Of a stretch of 64,000 nt of DNA, positions 25,747 through 34,136 are shown piece by piece. The notes under the pieces were generated by a model that was not told the DNA's origin, made no database searches, and saw only the letters and a program-made list of their open reading frames with translations. The position numbers were made by a program, and so were the translations under genes. The DNA is from JBFMCC01 sp037445635. GTDB taxonomy: Bacteria; Chloroflexota; Anaerolineae; Anaerolineales; Villigracilaceae. The DNA lies in contig JBBIKC010000016.1 in NCBI GenBank assembly GCA_037445635.1, positions 1 through 64,000 on the forward strand. The letters run 5' to 3'. Position 1 is the stretch's first letter. Every line of letters begins with the position of its first letter.

Positions 25747-26691
25747 TTACTCCTTATTGGACTTTTCCTGCGGCACATGTTTCTCCGCCATCGAGACAAT
25801 CCCGCTCAGGCCGCCAAGATTCATCGTATCCACCGCGGACGAGGGGACGATCACCAGCGCACCCTTCTCCTTCAGACCTTCAAAGAGCATGTTCATGGCA
25901 CGCAGGTGGAGAGCAGTCGGGTTATCGGCATAAGCCTTGGATGCCTCAGCAAAGGAAGCCGCGATCTGTTTCTCGGATTCACCCAGGATGACGCGCGCCT
26001 GACGCTCGCGTTCGGCCTGCGCCTGGCGGGACATGGCGTCCTCCAGGTCTTGCGGAATGATCACATCACGGATTTCCACCGACTGCACGGTCACGCCCCA
26101 GGGCGTGGTACGCTCGTCAATGATCTTCTGCAGGTCGGCATCCATCTTGGAGCGGCCGACAAGAATGTCAGCCAGCGACATCTGGCCAATGATCTCACGC
26201 AGGGCGGTCTGCGCGGCCCATGCGATGGCAGACTGGTAATCCTTCACCTCCAGCGCAGCCTTCTCGGCATCCCAGACAACCCAGAAGAGTACGGCATCCA
26301 CATCCACGGGAACGGTGTCTTTGGTCAGCGTCTTCTCCGCTGCGAAGGGAGTGAACATCACGCGATGGTCAATCCATGAAGGGATGGTATCCACGATCGG
26401 GACAATCCAGAACAGGCCGGGGCCGGCCAGTTTATGGAACTTCCCCAGACGCAGGACGATGGCCTTCTCCCATTGCGAGGCGACCTTCAACGCATACAAG
26501 ACATAAGTGCCGGCAAGCGTCAGCCCGGCAACATATAGCCCGATCCACATATCCGGCACGCGGCCATCCATCAGCAACGCGCCGATGACTGCCGCAATCA
26601 GGAAGACCGCGAACAGCGTCCCGGCCACGCCGGAAATATGTTGATCTATCTTACGAACCTGCATAATTTCTTTGGTGGTTTTTGCAGCCAT
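25747..26691 (-). CDS. Slipin (stomatin/SPFH-domain membrane protein)
   Basis: 314 residues. N-terminal hydrophobic hairpin (AGTLFAVFLIAAVIGALL; IGLYVAGLTLAGTYVLYAL, residues ~25-68). The SPFH/PHB domain follows (KAIVLRLGKFHKLAGPGLFWIVPIVDTI...WVVWDAEKAAL; REIIGQMSLADILVGR; WGVTVQSVEIRDVIIPQDLEDAMSRQAQAERERQARVILGESE, shown in pieces). It ends in a coiled coil and basic tail. Slipins scaffold membrane microdomains, often with an NfeD partner, which is absent here. It lies between gntR and sdpI with 12- and 2-base gaps. Confidence 0.92.
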   Translation of the reverse strand: MAAKTTKEIMQVRKIDQHISGVAGTLFAVFLIAAVIGALLMDGRVPDMWIGLYVAGLTLAGTYVLYALKVASQWEKAIVLRLGKFHKLAGPGLFWIVPIVDTIPSWIDHRVMFTPFAAEKTLTKDTVPVDVDAVLFWVVWDAEKAALEVKDYQSAIAWAAQTALREIIGQMSLADILVGRSKMDADLQKIIDERTTPWGVTVQSVEIRDVIIPQDLEDAMSRQAQAERERQARVILGESEKQIAASFAEASKAYADNPTALHLRAMNMLFEGLKEKGALVIVPSSAVDTMNLGGLSGIVSMAEKHVPQEKSNKE

Positions 26692-26703
26692 TGTATTTCT
26701 CCT

Positions 26704-27141
26704 TTAACCTTTCGTTTCGACATCCTGCGCTTCTTTCCAGGACTTCAACTGGTCACTGACCATCTGAGTAATTTCCTTCCCGGAGAACCCCAGCCGCGCC
26801 GCCTCGCGGACGAACCGGTAGGCTAGCGCCTCCAGCGACTCGCGCCGCATGCGCTCGGTCACCTTTGGCGGCGGGACTTCCGTGATGTAGGTGCCGCGCC
26901 CTTGTTGCGTGGAGATGATGCGCTCTTCGTCCAGGATGCGATACGCCCGCGCCACGGTGTTGAAATTGATGCGCAATTCCGTTGCCAGTGCGCGGACGGT
27001 CGGCAGTTGATCACCGGGTTTGAGCGCGCCGCTGGCGATCTGTCCTTTCACCTGGTCTACGATCTGCACATAAATGGGCGAGTCGGATCGAAGGTCCAGG
27101 CGGAAGCGCTTGCTGAAAGAGGCAAGTCCGTTTGCATTCAT
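26704..27141 (-). CDS. GntR family regulator, YtrA-type
   Basis: 145 residues from ATG 27141. Winged helix at residues ~16-85: SPIYVQIVDQVKGQIASGALKPGDQLPTVRALA (outlined), ELRINFNTVARAYRILDEERIISTQQGRGTYI. A short helical C-terminus without a large effector domain, as in the YtrA subfamily. It is the first gene of a cluster (slipin, SdpI, DUF4177, CPBP), like ytrA operons, and is probably an autorepressor. Four TACAAT repeats lie between its promoter and start codon. Confidence 0.92.
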   Translation of the reverse strand: MNANGLASFSKRFRLDLRSDSPIYVQIVDQVKGQIASGALKPGDQLPTVRALATELRINFNTVARAYRILDEERIISTQQGRGTYITEVPPPKVTERMRRESLEALAYRFVREAARLGFSGKEITQMVSDQLKSWKEAQDVETKG

Positions 27142-27148
27142 AATCAAT

Positions 27149-27201
27149 ATTGTATCATTGTATGATTGTACCAATTGTATATCAATTTCTCATTTTGTCA
27201 A
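27149..27201 (-). promoter_or_regulatory. gntR promoter with four spaced TACAAT operator-like repeats
   Basis: Minus strand: -35 TTGACA (27196-27201), 16-base spacer, -10 TACAAT (27174-27179). Further TACAAT copies lie at 27165-27170, 27157-27162 and 27149-27154, spaced 8-9 bases, all between the -10 and the start codon. A repeated hexamer over the start of transcription suggests autoregulation by the GntR protein. Confidence 0.75.
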
Positions 27202-27308
27202 GGCCTGGCGCAAAGTTCATCCGCAAAAGGATGAATGAGCCAATATGGTAGAATCCCGGCCGCAAACAATACGATTCCCGCGCAAGTTCGCGGAAGGAGA
27301 TAGGTTTT

Positions 27309-28196
27309 ATGGAACAACAGACTGGTACTTTCGCCGTAAAGAAGGGCCTGGCTCAGATGCTCAAAGGCGGCGTCATCATGGACGTCGTGACCCCGGAACA
27401 TGCCAGGATCGCGGAAGACGCCGGCGCATGCGCCGTCATGGCGCTCGAGCGCGTCCCGGCGGACATTCGCGCCACCGGCGGCGTGGCCCGCATGAGCGAT
27501 CCAGATCTGATTTTGAAGATCATGGACGCTGTCACCATCCCCGTCATGGCCAAATGCCGCATCGGGCACTTCGTCGAGGCGCAGATTCTCGAAGCCATCG
27601 GCGTGGATTACATTGACGAATCCGAGGTGCTCACCCCGGCAGACGAGGCGCATCACATCAACAAACACCTGTTCAAAGTCCCCTTCGTGTGCGGATGCCG
27701 CAACCTGGGCGAGGCTTTGCGCCGCGTCGGCGAAGGCGCGGCGATGATCCGCACCAAGGGCGAGGCTGGCACAGGCGACGTAGTCGAGGCCGTTCGTCAC
27801 GCGCGCGCCGTATTGGGCGACATCCGCCGCCTGACCACAATGGCCGACGAGGAGTTGATGGCTTACGCCAAAGAGATCGGCGCGCCGTACGAACTCGTCA
27901 AAGAGACCAAGGAACTCGGCCGCATGCCGGTGGTCAACTTTGCCGCGGGCGGCGTGGCCACCCCCGCAGACGCGGCGCTGATGATGCAACTCGGTGTGGA
28001 CGGAGTCTTCGTCGGATCGGGCATCTTCAAGAGCGGCGATCCCGCGCGCCGCGCCGCGGCCATCGTCAAGGCTGTGACACATTATCAGGACGCCTCCATC
28101 CTCGCGGAAGTCAGCAAGAACCTCGGCGAGCCGATGGTTGGACGCAATGTCTCACAGATGCCCGAGGCGGAGAGAATCGCCGGGCGCGGTTGGTAA
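27309..28196 (+). CDS. pdxS: Pyridoxal 5'-phosphate synthase, lyase subunit
   Basis: 295 residues, standard length. Makes PLP from ribose 5-phosphate, glyceraldehyde 3-phosphate and ammonia delivered by PdxT. Seen: VKKGLAQMLKGGVIMDVVTPEHA, ALERVPADIRATGGVARMSDP, VMAKCRIGHFVEAQILEA with catalytic lysine, FVCGCRNLGEALRR, MIRTKGEAGTG and GVDGVFVGSGIFKS. RBS GGAAGGAGA 8 bases before ATG. pdxT follows after 79 bases. Confidence 0.97.
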   Translation: MEQQTGTFAVKKGLAQMLKGGVIMDVVTPEHARIAEDAGACAVMALERVPADIRATGGVARMSDPDLILKIMDAVTIPVMAKCRIGHFVEAQILEAIGVDYIDESEVLTPADEAHHINKHLFKVPFVCGCRNLGEALRRVGEGAAMIRTKGEAGTGDVVEAVRHARAVLGDIRRLTTMADEELMAYAKEIGAPYELVKETKELGRMPVVNFAAGGVATPADAALMMQLGVDGVFVGSGIFKSGDPARRAAAIVKAVTHYQDASILAEVSKNLGEPMVGRNVSQMPEAERIAGRGW

Positions 28197-28275
28197 TGAT
28201 TTATGGTAAGGGCGCGGCGAATCCGACAAACACATTGCACATCGGCCGCCCCGCTGCGCCCCTGCAAGAATAAAA

Positions 28276-28854
28276 ATGAAAATCGGAGTCCTCGCCCTGC
28301 AGGGCGATTTTGCGGAACACATTGCAATGCTCCAGCGCCTCAAAGTGGAGACCTATGAGGTGCGCCTGCCCATGCACCTTAAAGGGCTCGACGGCCTGAT
28401 CATCCCCGGCGGCGAATCCACAACCATCGGCAAGTTAGCTGTGGCGTACAACCTAATGGAGCCTCTAAGGGTATTTGGTCAACGACACGCCATCTGGGGT
28501 ACCTGCGCGGGAGCTATTTTTCTTTCAAAGGATGCCCGCCGCGACCAGCCCCTGCTCGGCCTGATGGACATCAAAGTGGAACGCAACGCCTTTGGCCGCC
28601 AGGTGGATTCCTTCGAGGCCGACCTCGACATTCCCGAACTCAAACAGGCCACCGGGACGAAGGAGCCGTATCACGCGGTGTTCATCCGCGCGCCGATCAT
28701 CGAATCCGTTTCGGGTGGCGCGAAAGTTCTCGCCTCCGTCGCGGACGGGAGGATTGTCGCCGCGCAACAGGGCCACCTGCTGGCGACGTCGTTCCACCCC
28801 GAACTGACCGACGATACGCGCTTCCACGAATACTTCCTTTCGCTGGCAGATTGA
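28276..28854 (+). CDS. pdxT: Pyridoxal 5'-phosphate synthase, glutaminase subunit
   Basis: 192 residues, class I glutamine amidotransferase that feeds ammonia to PdxS. MKIGVLALQGDFAEHIAML opens the protein. PGGESTTIGKL forms the oxyanion strand, WGTCAGAIFLSK holds the nucleophile cysteine, and TSFHPELTDDTRFHEYF provides the His/Glu pair. Downstream of pdxS on the same strand. Confidence 0.97.
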   Translation: MKIGVLALQGDFAEHIAMLQRLKVETYEVRLPMHLKGLDGLIIPGGESTTIGKLAVAYNLMEPLRVFGQRHAIWGTCAGAIFLSKDARRDQPLLGLMDIKVERNAFGRQVDSFEADLDIPELKQATGTKEPYHAVFIRAPIIESVSGGAKVLASVADGRIVAAQQGHLLATSFHPELTDDTRFHEYFLSLAD

Positions 28855-28860
28855 CTTTTC

Positions 28861-29781
28861 ATGACCGTCCGCCCGCTCGAACTGCTCGACCTGCCCTCGC
28901 TGGCGCGCCTCCACAACGATGTCCTGCCGCTGGATTCCGCGCGCACCCTGACGCGCGGCAACCCCCTCGGCGCGGCCAGTTTCCTGGCCTATTTCAATCC
29001 CACGCGTCATCTCTATTCCGCGATTGCCGACGGCGATGGAATGCCGCTGATGGGAGGGGTGACCCACACACGCGGCGAAACGTTCGCCAAATTGCTGTAC
29101 CTCGCGCCGGTCACACAACTCGATCACGCCGAACTGCCCGCGCTGGTGGATCATCTCGCGTCCGAAGCCGGAACATGGGGCGCGTATCACGTGCTCGCCG
29201 AAGTGGACGAAACCAGCGAGGGCTTCGTGGCCCTGCGGAGTTCGGGCTTCTCGGTCTACGCGTGGCAGAGGATGTGGGATGTCTCGAACATAACGGGGGC
29301 AGGCGCGGGTCCGCGCTGGATGCGGATGAAGTCCGCGAACCTGCCCGCGGTGCAGAGTCTGCATTATCAGATCGTCCCGCCGCTCCTGCATCCCATCGAG
29401 CCCGCGCCGTCGCGCGTGAACGGCTTCATCTGCAACGAGGGCGCGAAGTGTTACATCAGCATGGCGCGCGGGCTGCACGGCATTGTGCTGACGCCGCTCA
29501 TCCACCCCGAAGCGACCGAGGTGAGCGGAAAGTTAACTGCGTTGATTCAATCCCTGCCTGATCGAGGCGGTCGGCCGGTGTATCTTTGTGTGCGCTCGTA
29601 TCAGGCGTGGCTCGAACCCGCGCTGGCAGACCTGGGCGCGCTGGCCGGTCCGCGCCAGGCGGTGATGGTGAAGCATCTGACGCGGCTGATAAAAGAGGAA
29701 CAATTGGTGCGCGCCGCTCAACCCGCAGGTGTAAGTGTTCAACCATCGAGAGTAAGCCGCATTGAAAAAAGCAAATCGTGA
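28861..29781 (+). CDS. GNAT-like acyltransferase family protein
   Basis: 306 residues. MTVRPLELLDLPSLARLHND is a typical GNAT start, and LAEVDETSEGFVALRSSGFSVYAWQRMW resembles the C-terminal strand and helix of an acetyltransferase domain. The second half (residues ~150-300, CVRSYQAWLEPALADLGA) looks like another degenerate GNAT unit. The acceptor is unknown. It starts 6 bases after pdxT and may be co-transcribed. Confidence 0.65.
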   Translation: MTVRPLELLDLPSLARLHNDVLPLDSARTLTRGNPLGAASFLAYFNPTRHLYSAIADGDGMPLMGGVTHTRGETFAKLLYLAPVTQLDHAELPALVDHLASEAGTWGAYHVLAEVDETSEGFVALRSSGFSVYAWQRMWDVSNITGAGAGPRWMRMKSANLPAVQSLHYQIVPPLLHPIEPAPSRVNGFICNEGAKCYISMARGLHGIVLTPLIHPEATEVSGKLTALIQSLPDRGGRPVYLCVRSYQAWLEPALADLGALAGPRQAVMVKHLTRLIKEEQLVRAAQPAGVSVQPSRVSRIEKSKS

Positions 29782-29787
29782 TATAGT
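29782..29787 (+). promoter_or_regulatory. Extended -10 for a leaderless micro-ORF
   Basis: TGA-TATAGT (TGn extension) ends 7 bases before ATG 29795, the same geometry as the other leaderless genes of this window. Confidence 0.45.
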
Positions 29788-29794
29788 CAGGTTG

Positions 29795-29899
29795 ATGGCA
29801 GATGCTTGTCAGGAGGATATTGCTTGCATGAAGGATAGCATCCTTCAATCGCGCAAGAAACTCTACGCTCTCGTCAACAGATTGCCTCGCACCTGCTAA
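29795..29899 (+). CDS. Possible 34-residue leaderless ORF upstream of the R3H ATPase gene
   Basis: Frame MADACQEDIACMKDSIL continuing to ...RLPRTC, three cysteines, basic C-terminus. The support is positional: the start codon sits 7 bases after an extended -10 box and the stop is 35 bases before the next gene. It could be a leader peptide or simply untranslated 5' region. Composition alone is not decisive. Confidence 0.35.
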   Translation: MADACQEDIACMKDSILQSRKKLYALVNRLPRTC

Positions 29900-29934
29900 A
29901 ACTGCCAACCACAAAACACCACTCCAAACGGATC

Positions 29935-31527
29935 ATGACTCAACAAAAACGAATCACCGACGACCTCGACGCCCTGCTGGACGTACTGCCCTCGCCAATA
30001 CGCCACGCGGTGGAGGTCGCCAACAACAGCGAGAACCTGCTGGAAATCATCCTCGACCTGGGACGCGTCCCCACCGCCCGTTTCGTCGAGCAGGAGATTC
30101 CGCTCAGCGAAAAGGAAGTCACGCGCGCCGAGATTGACTATGTCGTCGAGCGCATCGGCGATTTCGACGCGGATAACCGCGCCGGGATGGAACGCACCCT
30201 GCACCGCATTTCGGGCATCCGCAACCGCCGCGGCACCATTGTGGGCCTCACCTGCCGCGTCGGCCGCGCCGTGTACGGCACGATTGACATCATCGAAGAC
30301 ATCGTCAACTCAGGCAAGTCGCTTCTCATCCTCGGGCGCCCGGGCGTGGGCAAAACCACCCTCCTGCGCGAGGCCGCCCGCATCCTGGCCGAGACCAAAC
30401 GTGTCGTCATCGTGGACACCTCCAACGAAATCGGCGGCGACGGCGACGTGCCGCATCCTGCGGTGGGCAAGGCGCGGCGGATGCAGGTTAAAGTGCCCAC
30501 GCTCCAGCACGAAGTGATGATCGAGGCGGTCGAGAACCACAACCCGGAGGTCATCGTCATTGACGAGATCGGCCGCGAACTCGAAGCACAGGCGGCGCGC
30601 ACCATCGCCGAGCGCGGCGTGCAACTCATCGGCACGGCGCATGGCATCACGCTCGACAACCTGCTCCTCAATCCCACCCTCTCCGACCTGGTCGGCGGCA
30701 TCGAAGCGGTGACTCTTTCGGACGAGGAGGCGCGTCGGCGCGGGACCCAGAAGACGGTGCTCGAGCGACGCGCCCCGCCCACCTTCGACGTGCTGATCGA
30801 AATCCAGACCCGCGACCGCTTCGCGGTCCACGCGGATATCATGGCCTCGGTGGACGCGCTTCTGCGCGGCTTCCCGCTTCCGCCGGAGATTCGCACGCGC
30901 GATGCCGACGGGCAGATCCGCATCGAGAAGGCCGCGCCCACCCCGAAGTCCAGGGTGGAGGCGAGGGAAGTGAAACCGTCTCGGCGCGCTGGAAGAACAC
31001 CAGGGTCTTCGACGGGACGTCAGCCGGTCGCGCCGTCCGAGCCCGTCCCAGGCGCGGCGTTGCAGACCGTCCGCGTCTACCCGCTGGGTGTGGCGCGCAA
31101 TCGCCTGATGCAGGCCGCCAAACGGCTGGGAGTCCCAGCCATCATCGTGCGCGAGCCGTCCGAAGCCGACGCGCTGGTGACCCTGCGCTCGTACTATCGC
31201 GACCGCCAGCAGGCCATCGTGGACGCGGAGGGACGCGGCCTGCCGATCTACGTCCTGCGCGCCAACACGGTGGGACAGGTGGAGCAGTTCATGAGCGACC
31301 TGTTCAATCTGCCTTCGGATCAATTCACCAGCGGTGAAATGGAGAGCGTGCGCAGTGAGACCCAGCAGGCCATCCAGGCGGTGCTCAACGGCGAGCGCTG
31401 GGTGGACCTGCCGCCCGGCCCGGCGCTGATCCGACGCCTCCAGCATGAGATGGCGCGCCAGGCGGAACTGGTTTCGCATTCTTACGGCAAGGAGCCGCGC
31501 AGGCATGTGAGGATATTTCGAGAATAG
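29935..31527 (+). CDS. R3H-domain AAA ATPase (Ycf45/SpoIIIAA-like)
   Basis: 530 residues. Residues ~1-110 carry an N-terminal domain (DDLDALLDVLPSPIRHAV; HRISGIRNRRGTIVGLTCRVGRAV). Residues ~125-290 are the ATPase: Walker A LGRPGVGKTTLLRE, DTSNEIGGDGDVPHPAVG, Walker B VIVIDEIGRELEA, GTAHG. A proline-rich linker (~325-375) follows, then a C-terminal R3H-type nucleic-acid-binding segment ending near LPPGPALIRRLQHEMARQAEL. Related to plastid Ycf45. It probably binds single-stranded nucleic acid; the biological role is not established. Confidence 0.9.
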   Translation: MTQQKRITDDLDALLDVLPSPIRHAVEVANNSENLLEIILDLGRVPTARFVEQEIPLSEKEVTRAEIDYVVERIGDFDADNRAGMERTLHRISGIRNRRGTIVGLTCRVGRAVYGTIDIIEDIVNSGKSLLILGRPGVGKTTLLREAARILAETKRVVIVDTSNEIGGDGDVPHPAVGKARRMQVKVPTLQHEVMIEAVENHNPEVIVIDEIGRELEAQAARTIAERGVQLIGTAHGITLDNLLLNPTLSDLVGGIEAVTLSDEEARRRGTQKTVLERRAPPTFDVLIEIQTRDRFAVHADIMASVDALLRGFPLPPEIRTRDADGQIRIEKAAPTPKSRVEAREVKPSRRAGRTPGSSTGRQPVAPSEPVPGAALQTVRVYPLGVARNRLMQAAKRLGVPAIIVREPSEADALVTLRSYYRDRQQAIVDAEGRGLPIYVLRANTVGQVEQFMSDLFNLPSDQFTSGEMESVRSETQQAIQAVLNGERWVDLPPGPALIRRLQHEMARQAELVSHSYGKEPRRHVRIFRE

Positions 31528-31591
31528 TGAATTGGGAGAGGGAAAACGGCTTACCGAATCACGATTCCCGAATATCGAATTCCGATTCCCC

Positions 31592-32209
31592 ATGTTCATC
31601 ACTCTCGAAGGCCCCGAAGGCTCCGGCAAGACCTCCCACATTCCCTACCTCGTGGAGTATCTGCGCGAGAAGGGATACACGGTTTTCCCCACGCGCGAGC
31701 CGGGCGGGACGTCCATTGGTGAGCAGATTCGCGAAGTCATCCACGATTTGAAGAACGTGGAGATGCATCCGCGTACAGAGACCCTGCTCTACCAGGCGGC
31801 GCGGGCGCAGATCGTGGAGCAGGTCATCCGTCCGCGGTTGGCCGCGGGTGAGATCGTGCTCTCCGACCGCTACGCCGATTCGACCATCGCTTATCAGGGC
31901 TACGGTCATCAGCAGGACCTGGAGCAGGTGCGCGCACTGGTAAAGTATGCGACAGCAGGGTTGATCCCTGATTTAACTGTTTTGCTGGATGTGGACGTGG
32001 AAGAGGGCCTGAGACGGAAGAAGAAGGACAACGAATGGAATCGCCTCGACGCGTACACCCTCGAGTTCCATCAGCGCGTGCGCGCCGGGTATTTGGAGAT
32101 GGTCAGGCAGGAGCCGAAGAGGTGGGTGGTGATCGACGCGGGGAGGGAGTGGCAGTCTGTGCAGGAGGAGTTGAGGAATGTGGTTTTATTGAATCTGGAG
32201 CATAAATAA
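31592..32209 (+). CDS. tmk: Thymidylate kinase
   Basis: 205 residues. Phosphorylates dTMP to dTDP. ATG 31592 is chosen because MFITLEGPEGSGKTSH places the P-loop at residues 7-14; the frame is open 60 bases upstream through an ATTCGAATATCG repeat. Also TREPGGTSIGEQIR, the DRYADSTIAYQGYG signature and LTVLLDVDVEEGLRRKKK. Upstream is the R3H ATPase gene, 64 bases away. Confidence 0.95.
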   Translation: MFITLEGPEGSGKTSHIPYLVEYLREKGYTVFPTREPGGTSIGEQIREVIHDLKNVEMHPRTETLLYQAARAQIVEQVIRPRLAAGEIVLSDRYADSTIAYQGYGHQQDLEQVRALVKYATAGLIPDLTVLLDVDVEEGLRRKKKDNEWNRLDAYTLEFHQRVRAGYLEMVRQEPKRWVVIDAGREWQSVQEELRNVVLLNLEHK

Positions 32210-32262
32210 ATTCTGGTCATGGCCTCCGCGACTCTATGATCATGCTCAAATAGTTCTTGCTG

Positions 32263-32268
32263 TATAAT
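32263..32268 (+). promoter_or_regulatory. -10 box for the leaderless MNT gene
   Basis: Perfect TATAAT ending 7 bases before ATG 32276; no RBS between. Confidence 0.7.
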
Positions 32269-32275
32269 AATCACA

Positions 32276-32593
32276 ATGACCGCCAATAATCGAATCGTCC
32301 AGCAGTGTAAAGAAATCCTTGCCAAACACTATGGCAAACGGCTTAAAGGCCTGTTCCTCTACGGTTCAATGGCGCGCGGGGACGCCGTATCTGCGAGTGA
32401 CATTGACCTGCTGGTTTTGCTTAATCCGCCTCTGGATTACTTTACTGAATTGCGTCAATTGGTGGATTTGTTGTATCCGGTCCAACTTGAATCAGAGCAA
32501 TTAATATCGGCAAAGCCTGCTTCGGTAAAGGACTTCGAGGTGGGCTCCATTTCGCTATATCGAAATGTGCGGCGCGAGGGGGTAGCAGTATGA
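32276..32593 (+). CDS. MNT-type nucleotidyltransferase, antitoxin of HEPN/MNT module 2
   Basis: 105 residues. GSMARGDAVSASDIDLLVLL is the GSxxRG...DxD signature, and the protein ends ISLYRNVRREGVAV. In HEPN/MNT systems such proteins AMPylate or bind the HEPN toxin. The stop overlaps the start of the HEPN gene (ATGA). Gene order is MNT then HEPN, opposite to the first module at 6090-6999. Confidence 0.9.
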   Translation: MTANNRIVQQCKEILAKHYGKRLKGLFLYGSMARGDAVSASDIDLLVLLNPPLDYFTELRQLVDLLYPVQLESEQLISAKPASVKDFEVGSISLYRNVRREGVAV

Positions 32594-32976
32594 CAGTTGG
32601 CGATAGAAACGAAATCAATTCCAACCTGGAGCGCGCTGAAACAAACCTACAAGCTGCAAGAGAGTTGTTGGGCAAGAGTTATTATGATATTGCCGCGTCA
32701 CGAGCATATTACACTGCATTCTATGCCGCCAGCGCCTTGTTGCTATCCGAGAATTTGGATACCGGCAAGCACAGCGGCGTAATTGCACCGATTCATCAGC
32801 ACTTTGTAAGAAGGGGAAGGCTGGAGAAAGAGCAGGGCAGGAATCTCAACTGGCTGTTTGAACTCCGCGGCATCGGGGATTATGGTGTCTCTGTACATGT
32901 AGCGTCAGGGGAGGCAGCTCGAGCAGTTGAAGTCGCGGGAAGTTTTTTAGAAACAGTAAAACAAATGCTTGGATAG
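32590..32976 (+). CDS. HEPN domain protein (UPF0332), toxin of module 2
   Basis: 128 residues. NLQAARELLGKSYYDIAASRAYYTAFYAASALLLSENL is the HEPN core (outlined), GKHSGVIAPIHQHFVRRG follows, and ELRGIGDYGV replaces the R..ADY box. The start codon overlaps the MNT stop by 4 bases, so translation is coupled. It has the same fold as the HEPN protein at 6601 but is clearly diverged. Confidence 0.88.
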   Translation: MTVGDRNEINSNLERAETNLQAARELLGKSYYDIAASRAYYTAFYAASALLLSENLDTGKHSGVIAPIHQHFVRRGRLEKEQGRNLNWLFELRGIGDYGVSVHVASGEAARAVEVAGSFLETVKQMLG

Positions 32977-32993
32977 TAAAAGATTTCTTGGGG

Positions 32994-32999
32994 TATCCT
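32994..32999 (+). promoter_or_regulatory. -10-like box for a leaderless YbaK transcript
   Basis: TATCCT ending 6 bases before ATG 33006; weaker match than the others. Confidence 0.4.
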
Positions 33000-33005
33000 C
33001 AACAT

Positions 33006-33506
33006 ATGATCCACCTCCCCTCCCACGAACACCTCGATAGGCTCGGCATCCCATATGAGAAGGCCGAGTTCTCGCCCGACATCGAAAAGGGCGCGGCATC
33101 GGTGGCGCGCGCATTGGGTTACCGCGAACGACAGATGATCAAGACGCTCATCTTCGAGATGGACAGCGGTGAGCGCCTTCTGGTGATGGTGGGCGGGGAC
33201 CAGAACATCGTCTCGGGCAACTTGAAAAAAGCCGCGGGGTCGCGCAACATCCAGATGGCGCGCCCGGAGGTGGTCAAGGAAACGACCGGGTACGTCATCG
33301 GCTCGATCCCGCCGTTTTCGTGGCAGCCGCCCGGCTTCCGTACTTTTCTGGATGCGTCGCTGATGTCCGAGCCGGTGCTGGGCGTCGGCACTGGTCAATG
33401 GGGCCATGAAATCCTGATCACGCCGCAGGATTTGGTCAGGGCCAGCAATGCAATTATCGCTAATCTGGTGGATCGTGAGAAGCCTGTTTTCCCGGAGGAG
33501 CGATGA
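33006..33506 (+). CDS. YbaK/ProX-type aminoacyl-tRNA deacylase
   Basis: 166 residues from ATG 33006 (MIHLPSHEHLDRLGIPYEKAEF); an in-frame ATG at 32988 precedes the likely promoter. YbaK fold: AASVARALGYRERQMIKTLIFEMDSGERLLVMVGGDQ (outlined) and GYVIGSIPPFSWQPPGFRTFLDASLM. Members hydrolyse mischarged tRNA such as Ala- or Cys-tRNA-Pro. The stop overlaps the next start (ATGA). Confidence 0.88.
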   Translation: MIHLPSHEHLDRLGIPYEKAEFSPDIEKGAASVARALGYRERQMIKTLIFEMDSGERLLVMVGGDQNIVSGNLKKAAGSRNIQMARPEVVKETTGYVIGSIPPFSWQPPGFRTFLDASLMSEPVLGVGTGQWGHEILITPQDLVRASNAIIANLVDREKPVFPEER

Positions 33507-33988
33507 AAGACAAAGCCGAATTACTGGCGGAGATCGAGCGTGAGTGGAAGGCGCTGATGGACGCGGTGGATCGACTCACGCCTCAGCAAATGGTCACGCC
33601 GGACGAGGGCGGATGGTCGCCGAAGGACAACCTCGCCCACTTGACCGAATGGATGACGGCTCTGATGGGCTACCATATGGACGGACGCCCCTCCCACGAA
33701 GTGATGAACCTGGATCCCGCCGACACCAAAGACTGGGATATGGACATCATCAACGCCCGCCTGTTCGAACGGAACAAGAACCGCCCTGTGAAAGAAGTCC
33801 TGGTGGGGCTCAAAAGCAAATATGCTGAATTGATTGCCAGACTCGAAGCAATGCCATTCGAAGACCTGCTCAAGCCGCGCTGGCCGGACGACCCCGAGAA
33901 ACGCCCGCTGGTCAACTGGGTGCTTGGGGACAGCAGTGAACACTTTGCCGAACATCGGGAGGCGATCGAGAGAGCCCTGACAAGATAA
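33503..33988 (+). CDS. ClbS/DfsB-like (DinB fold) protein
   Basis: 161 residues. LLAEIEREWKALMDAVDRLTPQQM, GGWSPKDNLAHLTEWM and the H...H pattern (GDSSEHFAEHREAIE) are of the DinB/ClbS four-helix family. ClbS is a hydrolase that protects from colibactin; most homologues are uncharacterised thiol or metal-dependent proteins. A tandem two-domain relative lies at 53309. Confidence 0.82.
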   Translation: MKDKAELLAEIEREWKALMDAVDRLTPQQMVTPDEGGWSPKDNLAHLTEWMTALMGYHMDGRPSHEVMNLDPADTKDWDMDIINARLFERNKNRPVKEVLVGLKSKYAELIARLEAMPFEDLLKPRWPDDPEKRPLVNWVLGDSSEHFAEHREAIERALTR

Positions 33989-34029
33989 TTGGATGCCGGA
34001 AGGCAGAATCTATTCCGAACATCGCGTGT

Positions 34030-34035
34030 TATACT
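34030..34035 (+). promoter_or_regulatory. -10 box of the RRM gene
   Basis: TATACT within GTGTTATACTGTG; no clear -35. Implies a ~95-base 5' leader. Confidence 0.5.
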
Positions 34036-34136
34036 GTGTGTATCGTCAACAGGGGTTTGGCTGATTCTCTTCCGAGGTCATCGAACGCCTGCAATTTTCA
34101 ACCGCCCGCGACGCGGGCACGTTTAGGAGAATGAAG

